From assembly GCA_018798825.1 (NCBI GenBank), contig CP076356.1, positions 1-64,000 of the forward strand: 64,000 bases of DNA. Reading direction: 5' to 3'. The stretch is from Ochrobactrum sp. BTU1 (GTDB lineage: Bacteria > Pseudomonadota > Alphaproteobacteria > Rhizobiales > Rhizobiaceae). The notes below the pieces were generated by a model that saw nothing but the letters and a program-made list of their open reading frames with translations, did no database searches and was not told where the DNA came from. The position numbers were made by a program, and so were the translations under genes. Positions 54,945 to 63,903 of the stretch are shown piece by piece; the stretch's first letter is position 1, and every line of letters begins with the position of its first letter.

Positions 54945-55070
54945 ATGGCACTTAAACCAGGGCCAAAGCCGATAGCAAAATCAACGGGAAAACCAGATCA
55001 GCGCCGACGTGACAATAAAAGCACACCGGGGAATACACCGTCCCTCAAACCTAGTAAGCCCAAAAAATAA
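54945..55070 (+). CDS. 41-aa basic Lys/Pro-rich protein
   Basis: A 42-codon frame (ATG to TAA) with the strong ribosome site AAGGAG at good spacing. The product begins MALKPGPKPIAKSTGKPDQR and ends PSLKPSKPKK: about one quarter Lys/Arg and rich in Pro, so it is likely disordered and may bind nucleic acid or acidic partners. It lies 459 bp after Thoeris and 93 bp before the IS6 element. Unknown function. Confidence 0.55.
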   Translation: MALKPGPKPIAKSTGKPDQRRRDNKSTPGNTPSLKPSKPKK

Positions 55071-55162
55071 GGCAGATGAAGAGGGCTCTTGTAAACTTGC
55101 CCTTCTAAACCGGAATTTAATCGAACCTGCGCGAAATACCGCGCAGGCCTATTACCTCTACG

Positions 55163-55979
55163 GGCACCGTAACGTTAACTTTGATGTAAATCTCAGCAGT
55201 GGATAAGAGGGCATGCACGACCGTCGCTCCTCGCTTTACCACCGCCACCGCTTTGCGCCTGAGATTATCGCTGAAGCAGTGTGGCTGTATTTCCGGTTTC
55301 CGCTGAGCTTTCGCATGGTCGAGGACATGCTGGCATACCGAGGGATCATCGTCACCCATAAGACCGTGCGCGAATGGGCTGAAAAGTTCGGACGAGACTA
55401 TGCCAATACAATCCGTCGCCGCACACCGCGCTTTGGCGACAAATGGCACCTTGATGAGGCTGTCGTGACGATCAACGGCGAACGGCACTTTCTGTGGCGC
55501 GCCGTTGATCAGGATGGCTTTGTGCTGGAAGTGCTGGTCCAGAAGCGTCGCGATACCAGGGCTGCGAGGCGTTTCATTCGGAAGTTGCTGTCAGGTCAGG
55601 GCGCAGTTCCCCGCGTCATGGTCACGGATAAACTGGGATCTTATGGTGCTGCCAATCGGGAGATCGGCCTCACGCTCTGTGATCATCGCCAGCATAAGGG
55701 CTTGAACAATCGGGCTGAGAATTCTCATCAACCCATAAGACGACGAGAACGGGTCATGAAGCGTTTCAAGTCAGTACGACACTTGCAGCGTTTCGCATCC
55801 ATTCACGACCCGATCTACAACCTTCACCATTTCCCCCGTGACCGCTTCACCTCTGCCATTCACCGCGAGCTGCGCCAAACCGCCAATACTATCTGGCGCG
55901 ATATCGCTGGCCTGTAATCTGCATAAAAGCAGCTTCAAAGTCCGGGATATGTCCGTAAGCAGGTTAACGTTACGGTGCC
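55163..55979 (+). mobile_element. IS6-family insertion sequence (intact)
   Basis: 17-bp inverted repeats GGCACCGTAACGTTAAC (55163-55179) and the exact complement (55963-55979) bound 817 bp with a complete transposase. The 8-bp flanks (CCTCTACG and TGTCAGAA) differ, so there is no target duplication, consistent with cointegrate-type movement or later deletion. Confidence 0.9.
55213..55917 (+). CDS. IS6-family transposase
   Basis: 234 residues, complete. RHRFAPEIIAEAVWLYFRFP, then LSFRMVEDMLAYRGIIVTHK, the DDE residues in WHLDEAVV, VTDKLGSYGA and NNRAENSHQPIRRRERVMKR, and the C-terminal GLNNRAE helix and RFKSVRHLQRFASIHDPIYN are all there. It should catalyse replicative cointegrate formation. 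It differs clearly from the decayed IS6 transposase at 18077. Confidence 0.93.
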   Translation: MHDRRSSLYHRHRFAPEIIAEAVWLYFRFPLSFRMVEDMLAYRGIIVTHKTVREWAEKFGRDYANTIRRRTPRFGDKWHLDEAVVTINGERHFLWRAVDQDGFVLEVLVQKRRDTRAARRFIRKLLSGQGAVPRVMVTDKLGSYGAANREIGLTLCDHRQHKGLNNRAENSHQPIRRRERVMKRFKSVRHLQRFASIHDPIYNLHHFPRDRFTSAIHRELRQTANTIWRDIAGL

Positions 55980-56095
55980 TGTCAGAATGCGGAAAGCGTA
56001 AAACTGAAATTTTGCCGCCACATATTCCTTGCCAAACCTGAGACCGGACCTTCACTCGACCTTCGGATCGATATTGCCCACCCCCGAGAGCGATT

Positions 56096-56479
56096 TCAGA
56101 GTTCAAGTGGTGCCCCCGTGTGCTGCTCGATCTTCTTTTTGATAAACCCTTTGGCTGAAGCCTTGGCGAGATCGAGGGAAAGTCCGCCGGCCTCTTTAAG
56201 TGCGCCTTCGGTCTTTTGCCAGCTCTCGGGGTCTCGGACACTATCGATGAAGTCGTGACCCTCCGACGTAAAGCCACTGAAACCGATACCGTGCATAGCG
56301 CGGAAATTGGCTTCTTTGATAAACCGGGCGCCGCGGATAAGCGTGAGGTGATAGGCGATCGCATCGGTGTCGTAGCCAGGCACCGCAACTTCCGGCTCAT
56401 CCGGTTTTACATGAAGGGTCACACGGGTGCGCAGGGGCACGGCCTCAAGCCTTAACATCAACTCTCGTATCAGATCCAT
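56096..56479 (-). CDS. DUF2513-family protein
   Basis: 127 residues: MDLIRELMLRLEA start, DTDAIAYHLTLIRGARFIKE, the FTSEGHDFIDSVRDPESWQK core and GGLSLDLAKASAKGFIKKKI end are the DUF2513 pattern. The fold looks like a winged helix; these proteins are frequent in phages and islands, and their function is unknown. It stands alone between the IS6 element and the TetR gene. Confidence 0.82.
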   Translation of the reverse strand: MDLIRELMLRLEAVPLRTRVTLHVKPDEPEVAVPGYDTDAIAYHLTLIRGARFIKEANFRAMHGIGFSGFTSEGHDFIDSVRDPESWQKTEGALKEAGGLSLDLAKASAKGFIKKKIEQHTGAPLEL

Positions 56480-56651
56480 GTCGCGACGCGTGCAGTGCCC
56501 TTTCTATATATAATAAAGGAGATCATCGCATATAATCATGGTCTTGGTGTCAATGGACGGCGGGTCTCGGGCTCATGTCCCTTCAAGGCGCGCATGGTAC
56601 CAAAGAAATTCAAGCAGCTTCTTTGTTCGCAAGAAACATGGAGCCCAAAAT

Positions 56652-57260
56652 CTAACGAGCGCGGTTTGCATCCCATAGGAGCATGATGGCCTCGACGGAG
56701 GAGCGGAGCTTTTTTGGATCAATCTGATCTCTCGCTTCCATGGCCATGCCGAGTAAAAACGTGTGGAAGGTTGTGGCCAACGCCTCGACGTTGACGGTTG
56801 TCGCCAACTCTGCGCCGGCAACACCGCGGCGAATACAATCTTCGATATCTTTGCGGTTTCTGGCTCGATCAGCAGCAAGAAGATCATCGATATGTTGGTT
56901 TTCCGAAGCGCAATTGTTGGCGCCGAGGATCATCAGGCAGCCGGGCGGGTGGCTCTGATCAGTCTGCATCTCAGCAGACCGTATCAGGGCAAGTCTTATC
57001 GCTTCCCGGGGAGGCAACGTCTCATCTTTCAGGGTCGCTGTAACTTGGCCGTAAGTGGACTGGTACCGTTCGACGACCTCTCGAAACAAACCCTCTTTTG
57101 AACCGAACGCCGCATAGAAGCTGGCGGAGGAAAGGTTTCCCATACTCGTCTTGAGCTGCGCAAGCGACGTTGGTTCGTACCCATGTTCCCAAAACAACGC
57201 TAATGCGGCGTCGAGTGCCTTGTCTCTATCGAATTCTCTCGGACGTCCTGTTCGAACCAT
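56652..57260 (-). CDS. TetR-family repressor
   Basis: 202 residues. RPREFDRDKALDAALALFWE, then HGYEPTSLAQLKTSMGNLSS and ASFYAAFGSKEGLFREVVER is the TetR helix-turn-helix. The C-terminal ligand domain has PPGCLMILGANNCAS and a helix typical of the TetR_C_7-like group. It is divergent from the MFS exporter with a 26-bp palindrome between them, so it most likely represses both genes until a drug-like ligand binds. Confidence 0.92.
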   Translation of the reverse strand: MVRTGRPREFDRDKALDAALALFWEHGYEPTSLAQLKTSMGNLSSASFYAAFGSKEGLFREVVERYQSTYGQVTATLKDETLPPREAIRLALIRSAEMQTDQSHPPGCLMILGANNCASENQHIDDLLAADRARNRKDIEDCIRRGVAGAELATTVNVEALATTFHTFLLGMAMEARDQIDPKKLRSSVEAIMLLWDANRAR

Positions 57261-57327
57261 CAAAGTCTCCTTGTCTTTTTATAGACTATTCGATCCATAA
57301 GTTGTTGCCAAGGGATAGATGTTTGCG

Positions 57328-57353
57328 ATATATGGATCGATCGATCCATATAT
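57328..57353. promoter_or_regulatory. 26-bp perfect palindrome, TetR operator candidate
   Basis: ATATATGGATCGA directly followed by its complement, 15 bp before the MFS start. A related half-site (TTCGATCCATAAG) lies 40 bp away toward the TetR gene. Placement over the exporter's -10/ribosome region fits repression. Confidence 0.75.
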
Positions 57354-57368
57354 ATAAAGAGGTTCCCA

Positions 57369-58577
57369 ATGGCCGCGAAGGCTACAACCGAAACTGAACG
57401 ATTGCCGGTCGCGGCCCTGCTGGCCCTTGCTATGACAGGCTTTGTTTGTATCGTCACAGAGGCTTTACCCGCCGGCCTTTTGCCTCAGATCAGTGAGGGC
57501 CTGGGTGTATCGGAGTCGCTTGCGGGGCAGACCATAACAGCCTATGCCATCGGCTCTCTGGTCGCTGCTATTCCGCTAACGATAGCTACGAGTGGCTGGC
57601 GCCGACGCAACGTTCTCCTCCTGACAATCATCGGCTTTCTGATCTTCAACACCATCACAGCGCTCTCAACGAATTATTGCCTGACAATGGTGGCACGGTT
57701 CTTTGCCGGCGTTGCCGCAGGTTTGGCGTGGAGCCTGCTTGCAGGCTATGCGCGTCGCATGGTCTCGCCAGACCGTCAAGGCAAGGCCATGGCGATTGCG
57801 ATGGTGGGAGTTCCTGTTGCACTTTCGTTAGGTGTGCCGCTTGGAACATGGCTCGGAACACTCACCGACTGGCGCACCGCTTTCGCAATCATGTCACTCC
57901 TGACGCTCATACTAATCGTCTGGGTTGTCGCTAAGGTCCCTGACTATCCTGGTCAGTTACGAGGCGAAGGGCTCTCGCTTGCAAGTGTATTCACCACAAC
58001 TGGGGTCCGTCCGGTGTTGAGCGTTGTCATCGCATGGATGCTCGCTCACAACATTCTCTATACGTACGTGGCACCCTTCGTCGTGCAAGCGGGACTGTCA
58101 GATCGCGTTGACCTTGTACTGCTTGCATTCGGCGTGGCTGCATTAATGGGTATCTGGATTGCTGGCAAACTCGTAGACCGCTATCTGCGAAAGGCGGTCC
58201 TCACGAGCCTGCTCGCCTTTGCTGCTACATCAATCGCATTCGGAGTATGGGTAGATTCTCCAGTGGTTCTTTTCATAGGTGTCGTGATATGGGGCGTCAC
58301 TTTTGGAGGGGCCGCGACACTCCTTCAAACTGCGTTGGCTGACACCGCCGGTGACGGAGCGGACGTAGCATTGTCAATGAATGTTGTTGCTTGGAACGGA
58401 GCGATCGCAGGAGGCGGAGTGATCGGCGGCCTGCTTCTCGATACATGGGGTGCTTCGTCGCTTCCATGGGCACTGACCGCATTCCTGACTGTCGGATTTT
58501 TCACCGCATGGTCAGCCAAGTATCGCGGCTTCACACCGGGCCCTCGGCTCTCGACTGGGCAGGTCATCGGCCACTGA
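57369..58577 (+). CDS. MFS exporter (AraJ/YdhP-like)
   Basis: 402 residues with about twelve hydrophobic helices. The first loop has PQISEGLGVSESLAGQTITA, helix 3-4 has RFFAGVAAGLAWSLLAGYAR (RFxxGxxxG), and PDRQGKAMAIAMVGVPVALS is the motif-C-like region of drug/H+ antiporters. It should expel sugars or drugs across the inner membrane. It is controlled by the divergent TetR regulator. The ATG at 57369 lies just after the operator palindrome; the AAGAGG before it is a fair ribosome site. Confidence 0.92.
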   Translation: MAAKATTETERLPVAALLALAMTGFVCIVTEALPAGLLPQISEGLGVSESLAGQTITAYAIGSLVAAIPLTIATSGWRRRNVLLLTIIGFLIFNTITALSTNYCLTMVARFFAGVAAGLAWSLLAGYARRMVSPDRQGKAMAIAMVGVPVALSLGVPLGTWLGTLTDWRTAFAIMSLLTLILIVWVVAKVPDYPGQLRGEGLSLASVFTTTGVRPVLSVVIAWMLAHNILYTYVAPFVVQAGLSDRVDLVLLAFGVAALMGIWIAGKLVDRYLRKAVLTSLLAFAATSIAFGVWVDSPVVLFIGVVIWGVTFGGAATLLQTALADTAGDGADVALSMNVVAWNGAIAGGGVIGGLLLDTWGASSLPWALTAFLTVGFFTAWSAKYRGFTPGPRLSTGQVIGH

Positions 58578-58753
58578 CACAAAGGAGCCACCGACCCTCG
58601 GCGCGCTATAGCGCCGTCGGCGTACTCGCCTTACAGCTGATAAACTTCTTTTTAAGAGCCAGGATTGAGATCTCCGCTTCTACCACGGGGCGGTGGTGTA
58701 ATTTGGTTCAATGCGAATGCTGTATCGCTTTTTGTGAAACGCAGCGCCTGTTT

Positions 58754-59659
58754 CTAGGAGGGGACCAAGTCTTTGGCGAGTTCACTCAACACGCCTCTGA
58801 GCCACCTGTGTGCGGGATCGTGGCGATATCTCACATGCCAGGCCATTTCGACCGGGAATGTTCCGAGATCGACAGGCGCTTCAATGATCTTCAGACGAGG
58901 GTCACGCTCGAGGCTGCGGCAGATCAGCCGTGGAAGCGTAGCACAGTAGTCGGTCACAGCGACCATCTCGGGAACTGCGAGGAAATGCGTCACGGAAACG
59001 GCGACCTCACGTTTGAGGTTTTGTTGCCCGAGGGCTTGGAAAACACCAGCCTTAATGCGACCCGGCGGAAGGACGTTAACGTGCTTAAAGCTCTCATAGC
59101 GTTCTCGGGTTAGTCTATCACCAACGTCCGGATGGTCACGGCGCACAATGCAGGCAAGCCCATCGTCCATCAGATGCTGGACGACGAGGTTGTCCGGCGG
59201 CTCGATGACCCGTCCCAGCACCATGGCGGTCGTCCCTGAGATGACGCCGGTCTCGGCCAGATCGTTGCCGTATGGGGTCATGCGAAGCTTGATCCCTGGA
59301 GCATGTTCCCGCAGCCTCGCTACAAGCGCCGGCATCAGGACCAATTCTACGTAACTGTTCGGCGCGATCAGGAACAACCGCTCCGCACTTGCCGGATCGA
59401 AACCCTGCTGATGGACGACAAGATTGTCGATCTGTGCCAGGGCTGCCTCGAGGGTTGGCACGATCTCTTCGGCAAGCTGTGTTGGCCTTATTCCGTACCG
59501 TTCCCGGATAAACAGTGGATCTTTCAGCATGTCACGCAGCCGGTTGAGCGAATTCGACAGCGCGGGCTGTGTGATGCCGAGACGGCTGGCGGCACGCGTA
59601 ACGCTTCGCTCTTCCATGAGGGCCAGGAACACGGGGAGAAGGTTCAGATCGTATTTCAT
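58754..59659 (-). CDS. LysR-family regulator
   Basis: 301 residues. KYDLNLLPVFLALMEERSVT, then RAASRLGITQPALSNSLNRL and RDMLKDPLFIRE is the winged helix of the NodD/LinR-like LysR group. The effector domain includes RLFLIAPNSYVELVLMPALV and LACIVRRDHPDVGD. It diverges from the DJ-1 gene at 59807; an inverted repeat lies 2 bp before its start codon and may serve both promoters. Confidence 0.9.
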   Translation of the reverse strand: MKYDLNLLPVFLALMEERSVTRAASRLGITQPALSNSLNRLRDMLKDPLFIRERYGIRPTQLAEEIVPTLEAALAQIDNLVVHQQGFDPASAERLFLIAPNSYVELVLMPALVARLREHAPGIKLRMTPYGNDLAETGVISGTTAMVLGRVIEPPDNLVVQHLMDDGLACIVRRDHPDVGDRLTRERYESFKHVNVLPPGRIKAGVFQALGQQNLKREVAVSVTHFLAVPEMVAVTDYCATLPRLICRSLERDPRLKIIEAPVDLGTFPVEMAWHVRYRHDPAHRWLRGVLSELAKDLVPS

Positions 59660-59660
59660 C

Positions 59661-59686
59661 TAGATATAATGCCGTGTGAATATCTA
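59661..59686. promoter_or_regulatory. LysR-type inverted repeat
   Basis: TAGATAT-N12-ATATCTA next to the LysR start, in the gap to the DJ-1 gene. This spacing resembles LysR binding sites (T-N11-A type). Confidence 0.5.
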
Positions 59687-59806
59687 AAATCCAATAAGTA
59701 AATTTCTAAAATATCTCTGCAGATGACATGATCACTTCATCGAAAGGCCAGCAGCGCTGATCGACAAGGCAGGCCGATTTGGCCGCGACCATCAAAGGAT
59801 AAGACG

Positions 59807-60505
59807 ATGAAAGTTCTCATGGTACTGACTTCGCACGACACGCTCGGCGACACCGGACGCAAGACCGGTTTCTGGCTTGAGGAGTTGGCCGCTCCCTATT
59901 ACGTCTTCAAGGATGCTGGCGCCGAGATCACGCTCGCCTCGCCAAAAGGCGGCCAGCCACCGCTTGATCCGAAGAGTGACGAGCCGATGTTTCAGACGGA
60001 ACTGACAGCCCGCTTCAAGGCAGACGTTGATGCGAACGCGCAGCTCGCCCATACGGTGCGCCTCGACAGCGTCGACCAGAAGGACTTCGACACGGTTTTC
60101 TATCCAGGCGGTCACGGCCCGATGTGGGATCTGGCTGAAGACACGAATTCCATCGCGTTAATCGAATCCTTCATCACTGCCGGCAAGACCATAGCTCTGG
60201 TTTGCCATGCTCCTGGTGTACTGCGCCATGTCAAGAATGCCGATGGTTCGCCGTTCGCTCAGGGACGCTACCTCACAGGTTTCACCAACACTGAAGAAGA
60301 AGGCGTTGGTCTGACCAAGGTGGTCCCTTTCCTGGTCGAGGACGTACTCATCGCCCAAGGTGCGGTGTTTTCCAAGGTGAAGGACTGGGGCGTCCACACA
60401 GTCGTGGATGGCCAACTCATCACCGGGCAGAACCCTGGGTCTTCCGGTGAGGCTGCCGAAGCACTACTCACCGCCTTGAGCCAGACGCGGATCAGGGCAT
60501 CGTAA
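59807..60505 (+). CDS. DJ-1/PfpI-family protein (Hsp31-like)
   Basis: 232 residues. KVLMVLTSHDTLGDTGRKTG, then FWLEELAAPYYVF with the acidic partner Glu, FYPGGHGPMWDL (101-109), and the nucleophile elbow ALVCHAPGVLR with C133 and H134 fit the class I Hsp31/YhbO-like glyoxalase III/chaperone group. It detoxifies methylglyoxal or repairs glycated substrates in the cytosol; the exact activity is uncertain. The divergent LysR protein probably regulates it. Confidence 0.9.
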   Translation: MKVLMVLTSHDTLGDTGRKTGFWLEELAAPYYVFKDAGAEITLASPKGGQPPLDPKSDEPMFQTELTARFKADVDANAQLAHTVRLDSVDQKDFDTVFYPGGHGPMWDLAEDTNSIALIESFITAGKTIALVCHAPGVLRHVKNADGSPFAQGRYLTGFTNTEEEGVGLTKVVPFLVEDVLIAQGAVFSKVKDWGVHTVVDGQLITGQNPGSSGEAAEALLTALSQTRIRAS

Positions 60506-60566
60506 TCATTCAGCATTGTGGACGGCCGCCAACAAACGGCGGTCGCCACCGAAAATGTATAGTGAA

Positions 60567-60842
60567 ATGACCTGCCTAAAACAAACGCTTTCGGCTTCAC
60601 ATCACCGACAGATGATTGAAACATCAATATCCAAAGGCAACGCGTTGAATGTTCCATGCTCGACCGCAGTCATCGGCACTGACGGGTTACTGCTTTCCTT
60701 CGAGCGTCGGGACGATGCGATATCCGGATCGGTTGAACTGGCAATCAAAAAGGCCTTCGCCGCGCAGATTTCCGTGCAGCAGCGGAAAACGTCCTTCCCG
60801 GACGGTGGTGATGTGAGTTCGCGGCGTCGCTTATACCGATGA
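60567..60842 (+). pseudogene. GlcG/HbpS-family (DUF336) N-terminal fragment
   Basis: LKQTLSASHHRQMIETSISK, ALNVPCSTAVIGTDGLLLSF and ERRDDAISGSVELAIKKAFA match the first two thirds of HbpS/GlcG-like proteins (A-x-x-L-G-V-P-x-S-I-A-V-V-D-x-x-G, F-E-R-M-D, S-I-x-I-A-x-K-K-A). After QISVQQ the text departs from the family and stops early, without the GG-I-P ending. It follows the DJ-1 gene and was probably cotranscribed. Confidence 0.6.
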
Positions 60843-61253
60843 TCCGTCATCAGGATGCAGCATAGATTGGATCACTTCATCTACAGGTACCCATCATGGG
60901 AGGGCTGAGTGCCGATCCGGGAGAGAAGCGCGGGTCGCGAAAAGACATGAAATGCTACACGAGCAGGATAGGATAGGGACTGCGCCCTTTGTTAAGAGGC
61001 GCGCTCGGCTGGAAAGCGTCAGAAGCGGTCGTTGCGTGAAACCGCGTTTCTGCTTACCATGCGCGATGGTTCGAGCATCGAGAGGGGAGCCACGATTACC
61101 GGGATCAGATTAGCCGCCTTCGAACTCCTGCGATCTCGTGAGGAGATTATAGCTGGTCGCGATACTATGCTTCAATGGTATCTGCCTTTCGGTCAGGCGA
61201 ATCTGGCCAGGCATCTGATGGAGCTGCGAAATACCCATCCAACATAAAGAAGG
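60843..61253. other. non-coding or decayed, nothing named
   Basis: A 71-codon frame (61032-61247, TTG start) reads like protein but matches nothing and has no ribosome site. No other feature is seen. Confidence 0.4.
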
Positions 61254-61559
61254 ATGGACTTCGCATGGTTTCACGCCATTCCACCATTCTGCCGAAGATG
61301 TCGAGTTGAAGATTTCAAATCTGCTTTCGGGCGAAACTGGCGTCTGGCTTCAGATGGTTTCGAAGAAGCAGCCAAACGGATTGATGAAGCCATCAAAGAT
61401 CTGGAAAAGACGAAAGAGGCACTTCACAAGTCAGCTAATAATCTTCGACTCGTATATGACAAGGCTGAGGATCTGACGGTCAAGTGCCTCACGCGTGGTA
61501 ATCCGACAATGGCTGCGAAATTTAACGAGCTTAAGCCCGGAACCTCTGATGCGGATTGA
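61254..61559 (+). CDS. hypothetical protein with helical C-terminus
   Basis: 101 codons; the last 65 ([20 protein letters not shown], then [20 protein letters not shown] and [14 protein letters not shown]) look like a real, coiled-coil-prone protein. The first 35 do not, and the ribosome site abuts the ATG, so the gene may be 5'-truncated. I do not recognise a function. Confidence 0.4.
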   Translation: MDFAWFHAIPPFCRRCRVEDFKSAFGRNWRLASDGFEEAAKRIDEAIKDLEKTKEALHKSANNLRLVYDKAEDLTVKCLTRGNPTMAAKFNELKPGTSDAD

Positions 61560-61641
61560 TGCGTGAGGCAGCCCCAAAGCTTTAAACTCGACAGGCACTG
61601 ACAATTTTGCTTTGATCCGGTTGGGGATTGGGGAATTGTCA

Positions 61642-62277
61642 GTGTCGAAAACTAAAAACTGGATCATTGGCGCTGCAGCCATTTTTATCATTGTGAAGGT
61701 GTTTGGCGACGACACGCCAAGGCCGGCGTCGCCGCCTGTTCCTGTTTCTCCTTCCAGTGAATCACAAAAGCCCGTGGCTTCACAACAACAGGAAGCGGCT
61801 TTTGGCTTTTTGCAGACAACATCCCATCGAAACTCAGATGAGCGAGCAAAGGCGACCAATCAAAATCCTTTTGTTGGGACGTGGCTTTATGCGATTAGCC
61901 GTGTGAACATGCGGGTTGAGCCATCGACTTCGGCTCAGATTATTACGACAATGAGCCGGGGTGCGACTGTGAAGGTTCTGAATTACAGAAGCGGCTGGTT
62001 CAGTGTCTCCTACGCCAATCATGTGGGCTGGGTTTCAGAAAAATACTTATCTCAGAAGCAACTTGCCACCGAAACAAGAACCGCGCGCGCTCCAATGACC
62101 AATGCGCCAACGCCACCGGCGCGCGGTGTTCTCGTAAGGCGGTCCGGGCAACCTGTCCGCTCTGCTTATGTTGGGACCTGTGACTGCCCGTATGATCTGA
62201 TGCGTAATGGTCGTCTGTGTGGTGGACGAAGCGCGTATAGTCGTCCTGGTGGCCGCAGTCCGATTTGTTATCATTAA
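61642..62277 (+). CDS. bacterial SH3-domain protein with Cys-rich C-terminus
   Basis: 211 residues from GTG 61642, with GGGGAA upstream. The N-terminal helix (WIIGAAAIFIIVKVFG) anchors or exports it. A Pro/Ser/Gln-rich spacer follows, then an SH3b domain (SRVNMRVEPSTSAQIITTMS, then RGATVKVLNYRSGWFSVSYA and GWVSEKYL). The C-terminal CDCPYDLMRNGRLCGGRSAY, then SRPGG, SPICYH is a Cys motif found after SH3b domains or nucleases in many proteobacteria. It probably binds cell wall or surface partners in the periplasm. Confidence 0.82.
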   Translation: MSKTKNWIIGAAAIFIIVKVFGDDTPRPASPPVPVSPSSESQKPVASQQQEAAFGFLQTTSHRNSDERAKATNQNPFVGTWLYAISRVNMRVEPSTSAQIITTMSRGATVKVLNYRSGWFSVSYANHVGWVSEKYLSQKQLATETRTARAPMTNAPTPPARGVLVRRSGQPVRSAYVGTCDCPYDLMRNGRLCGGRSAYSRPGGRSPICYH

Positions 62278-62463
62278 AAGACAGACGTAAGTGAGGGATG
62301 GGAAGGACGAATGGCCAACACCCCACACAGCTTCCGTGAAGCACTGAAGTTTAGATTATACTGAAGTGGACGAGTTCAGCATGCATTGGTTCTATACAAT
62401 CGAGAGCATAATTTCTGCCACGCTGCTGATGCTTGTCATTGCTGTTTGGGTAATGCCAAGACG

Positions 62464-62764
62464 ATGATACTGGTATTGTTATGCATGGCTGGCGCAAGTG
62501 ACGTTCGATCCGCAGGAAGCTTTGTGCCATCCAGCCTTTCGTTGATTTACCTTCCAACGAAATTAGATTTAGCAGCAAATGGATCATTTCTCACTAAGCG
62601 CATAGAAACTCTCAGAAACCCTGGAACGCGATATTGCATTTGATCTAAACTACAGCGCGCCCGTTCAGTTTGCCGATTTGACTGTCGGAGTGAAGAATTA
62701 CGAAGAATTCAGGCTGATAGATAAATTCCGACAATATGCAGCATACTTCAAGGCGAGGGACTAA
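62464..62764 (+). pseudogene. possible frameshifted secreted protein
   Basis: A signal-like start (ILVLLCMAGASDVRSAG), then SLSLIYLPTKLDLAANGSFL, runs into a stop. A different frame continues sensibly as ETLERDIAFDLNYSAPVQFA, then DLTVGVKNYEEFRLIDKFRQ to a TAA at 62762-62764. Joining them needs one indel near 62605. No family is known; a chance pairing cannot be excluded. The surrounding 62278-62943 holds nothing else. Confidence 0.35.
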
Positions 62765-62943
62765 ACTGCTGGTGGCGTGAGAAGTCTCCGAGAATCTTGA
62801 CTGACACTCAAGCCTCGAACGCTCTCGATTTTTATGTGGAAATTACAAATACGAGTGATTGCGAGAAGCGCATCAATACGAGCTTGTCTTGACGAACCGT
62901 GATGGTTCATAGATAATCTAAGTGAACCAAGGAGAGTTGCATC

Positions 62944-63192
62944 ATGACTGCTGCGTTCACAGTTCGTGTTCAGGATGACATCGTCAGAAAACTTGATAAA
63001 ATTGCTGCGCTGTCTGATAGATCACGTGCATATCTGGCTGCACAAGCCATTGAAGACTATGTGGCTCGGGAAGAGTGGCAATTGGCGGAGATTCATGCAG
63101 GGCTGGCTGAAGCTGATCGCCAAGAATTCGCCACTGCGGAAGAGCTAGGCAACGTAATAGAAAAGTACGTAAAAACCGGCCGCAGCGCATGA
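62944..63192 (+). CDS. CopG/RHH antitoxin (ParD-like)
   Basis: 82 residues: FTVRVQDDIVRKLDKIAALS, then DRSRAYLAAQAIEDYVAREE is the ribbon-helix-helix DNA-binding domain. The C-terminal half (WQLAEIHAGLAEADRQEFAT) should bind the toxin. AAGGAG precedes the ATG. Its stop overlaps the toxin ATG by 4 nt. Confidence 0.92.
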   Translation: MTAAFTVRVQDDIVRKLDKIAALSDRSRAYLAAQAIEDYVAREEWQLAEIHAGLAEADRQEFATAEELGNVIEKYVKTGRSA

Positions 63193-63485
63193 GTGCTTCG
63201 ACGTTACGCTGGACGCGCCGCGCCATTCGTCGACTCGACCAGATAGGTAACTATGTCGCAAAAGACAATCCCGATGCTGCTGCTCAAATTGTAACGCGGA
63301 TTGTGTTGGCCGTCGATAATATAGCAAGTTATCCTTCAATGGGACGGGTGGGGCGTATAAAAGGCACTCGCGAATATCCATTGGGAGACATTCCGTATAT
63401 TATCGTATACCGGCTACAGTCCGGGGTAGTGGAAATTATTACTGTTTTCCATGGCGCTCAGAAATGGCCATTGCAGTTGGACTAA
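63189..63485 (+). CDS. RelE/ParE-family toxin
   Basis: 98 residues: LRWTRRAIRRLDQIGNYVAK, the helix IVLAVDNIASYPSMGRVGRI and the strand EYPLGDIPYIIVYRLQSGVV, then EIITVFHGAQKWP, fit the ParE/RelE fold. ParE members poison gyrase, RelE members cut mRNA; the basic PSMGR...GTREY pattern leaves this open. It is coupled to the antitoxin upstream. Unlike the other toxin-antitoxin pairs here it is on the plus strand and has no recombinase. Confidence 0.92.
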   Translation: MSASTLRWTRRAIRRLDQIGNYVAKDNPDAAAQIVTRIVLAVDNIASYPSMGRVGRIKGTREYPLGDIPYIIVYRLQSGVVEIITVFHGAQKWPLQLD

Positions 63486-63903
63486 TACGTAAAGAACATG
63501 CATTGCACTGAAGCGCTGTGCAGGCCGCTAAGGATACTATTAAGGTTGTCGGCGGGAATTGATGCATAGTGACTTATTCGGTCACGGCCGATCTTAATAG
63601 ATCTCGGGATGCGAGGATGTCTTGGCGCGCATAGCTTAATGCCTATCCTCATTTTCTTGACTGGCAATCTGCAAACTCGGCCCGGTATACTGCTGGAAAC
63701 AAGACACGCATGTCCTCGACTTCGAATCAAAAGCAAAAGCAAAAGCAACCCTACAAATTTGTCCCGTTAACTATCGAGGCTTGAAATTCGTGCGCACCCA
63801 AGGGTCTGATCAGATCTTGCGTTCCTTGTGGGCTGTCTGACATGGGGTGGTTAGCTGCCATTAGTATTCCTGGATGAGAACGACGGCAATGCTGGCAAAG
63901 CGG
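63486..63903. other. intergenic, nothing recognised
   Basis: Between the toxin gene and the DMT permease end. No gene or repeat was recognised. Confidence 0.5.

Noticed and set aside
55163..55979. Target-site duplication at the intact IS6 element
   Set aside because: The 8-bp flanks differ (CCTCTACG, TGTCAGAA).
58599..58616. GC hairpin after the MFS gene as terminator
   Set aside because: The 6-bp stem has no following T-run; it is too weak to call.
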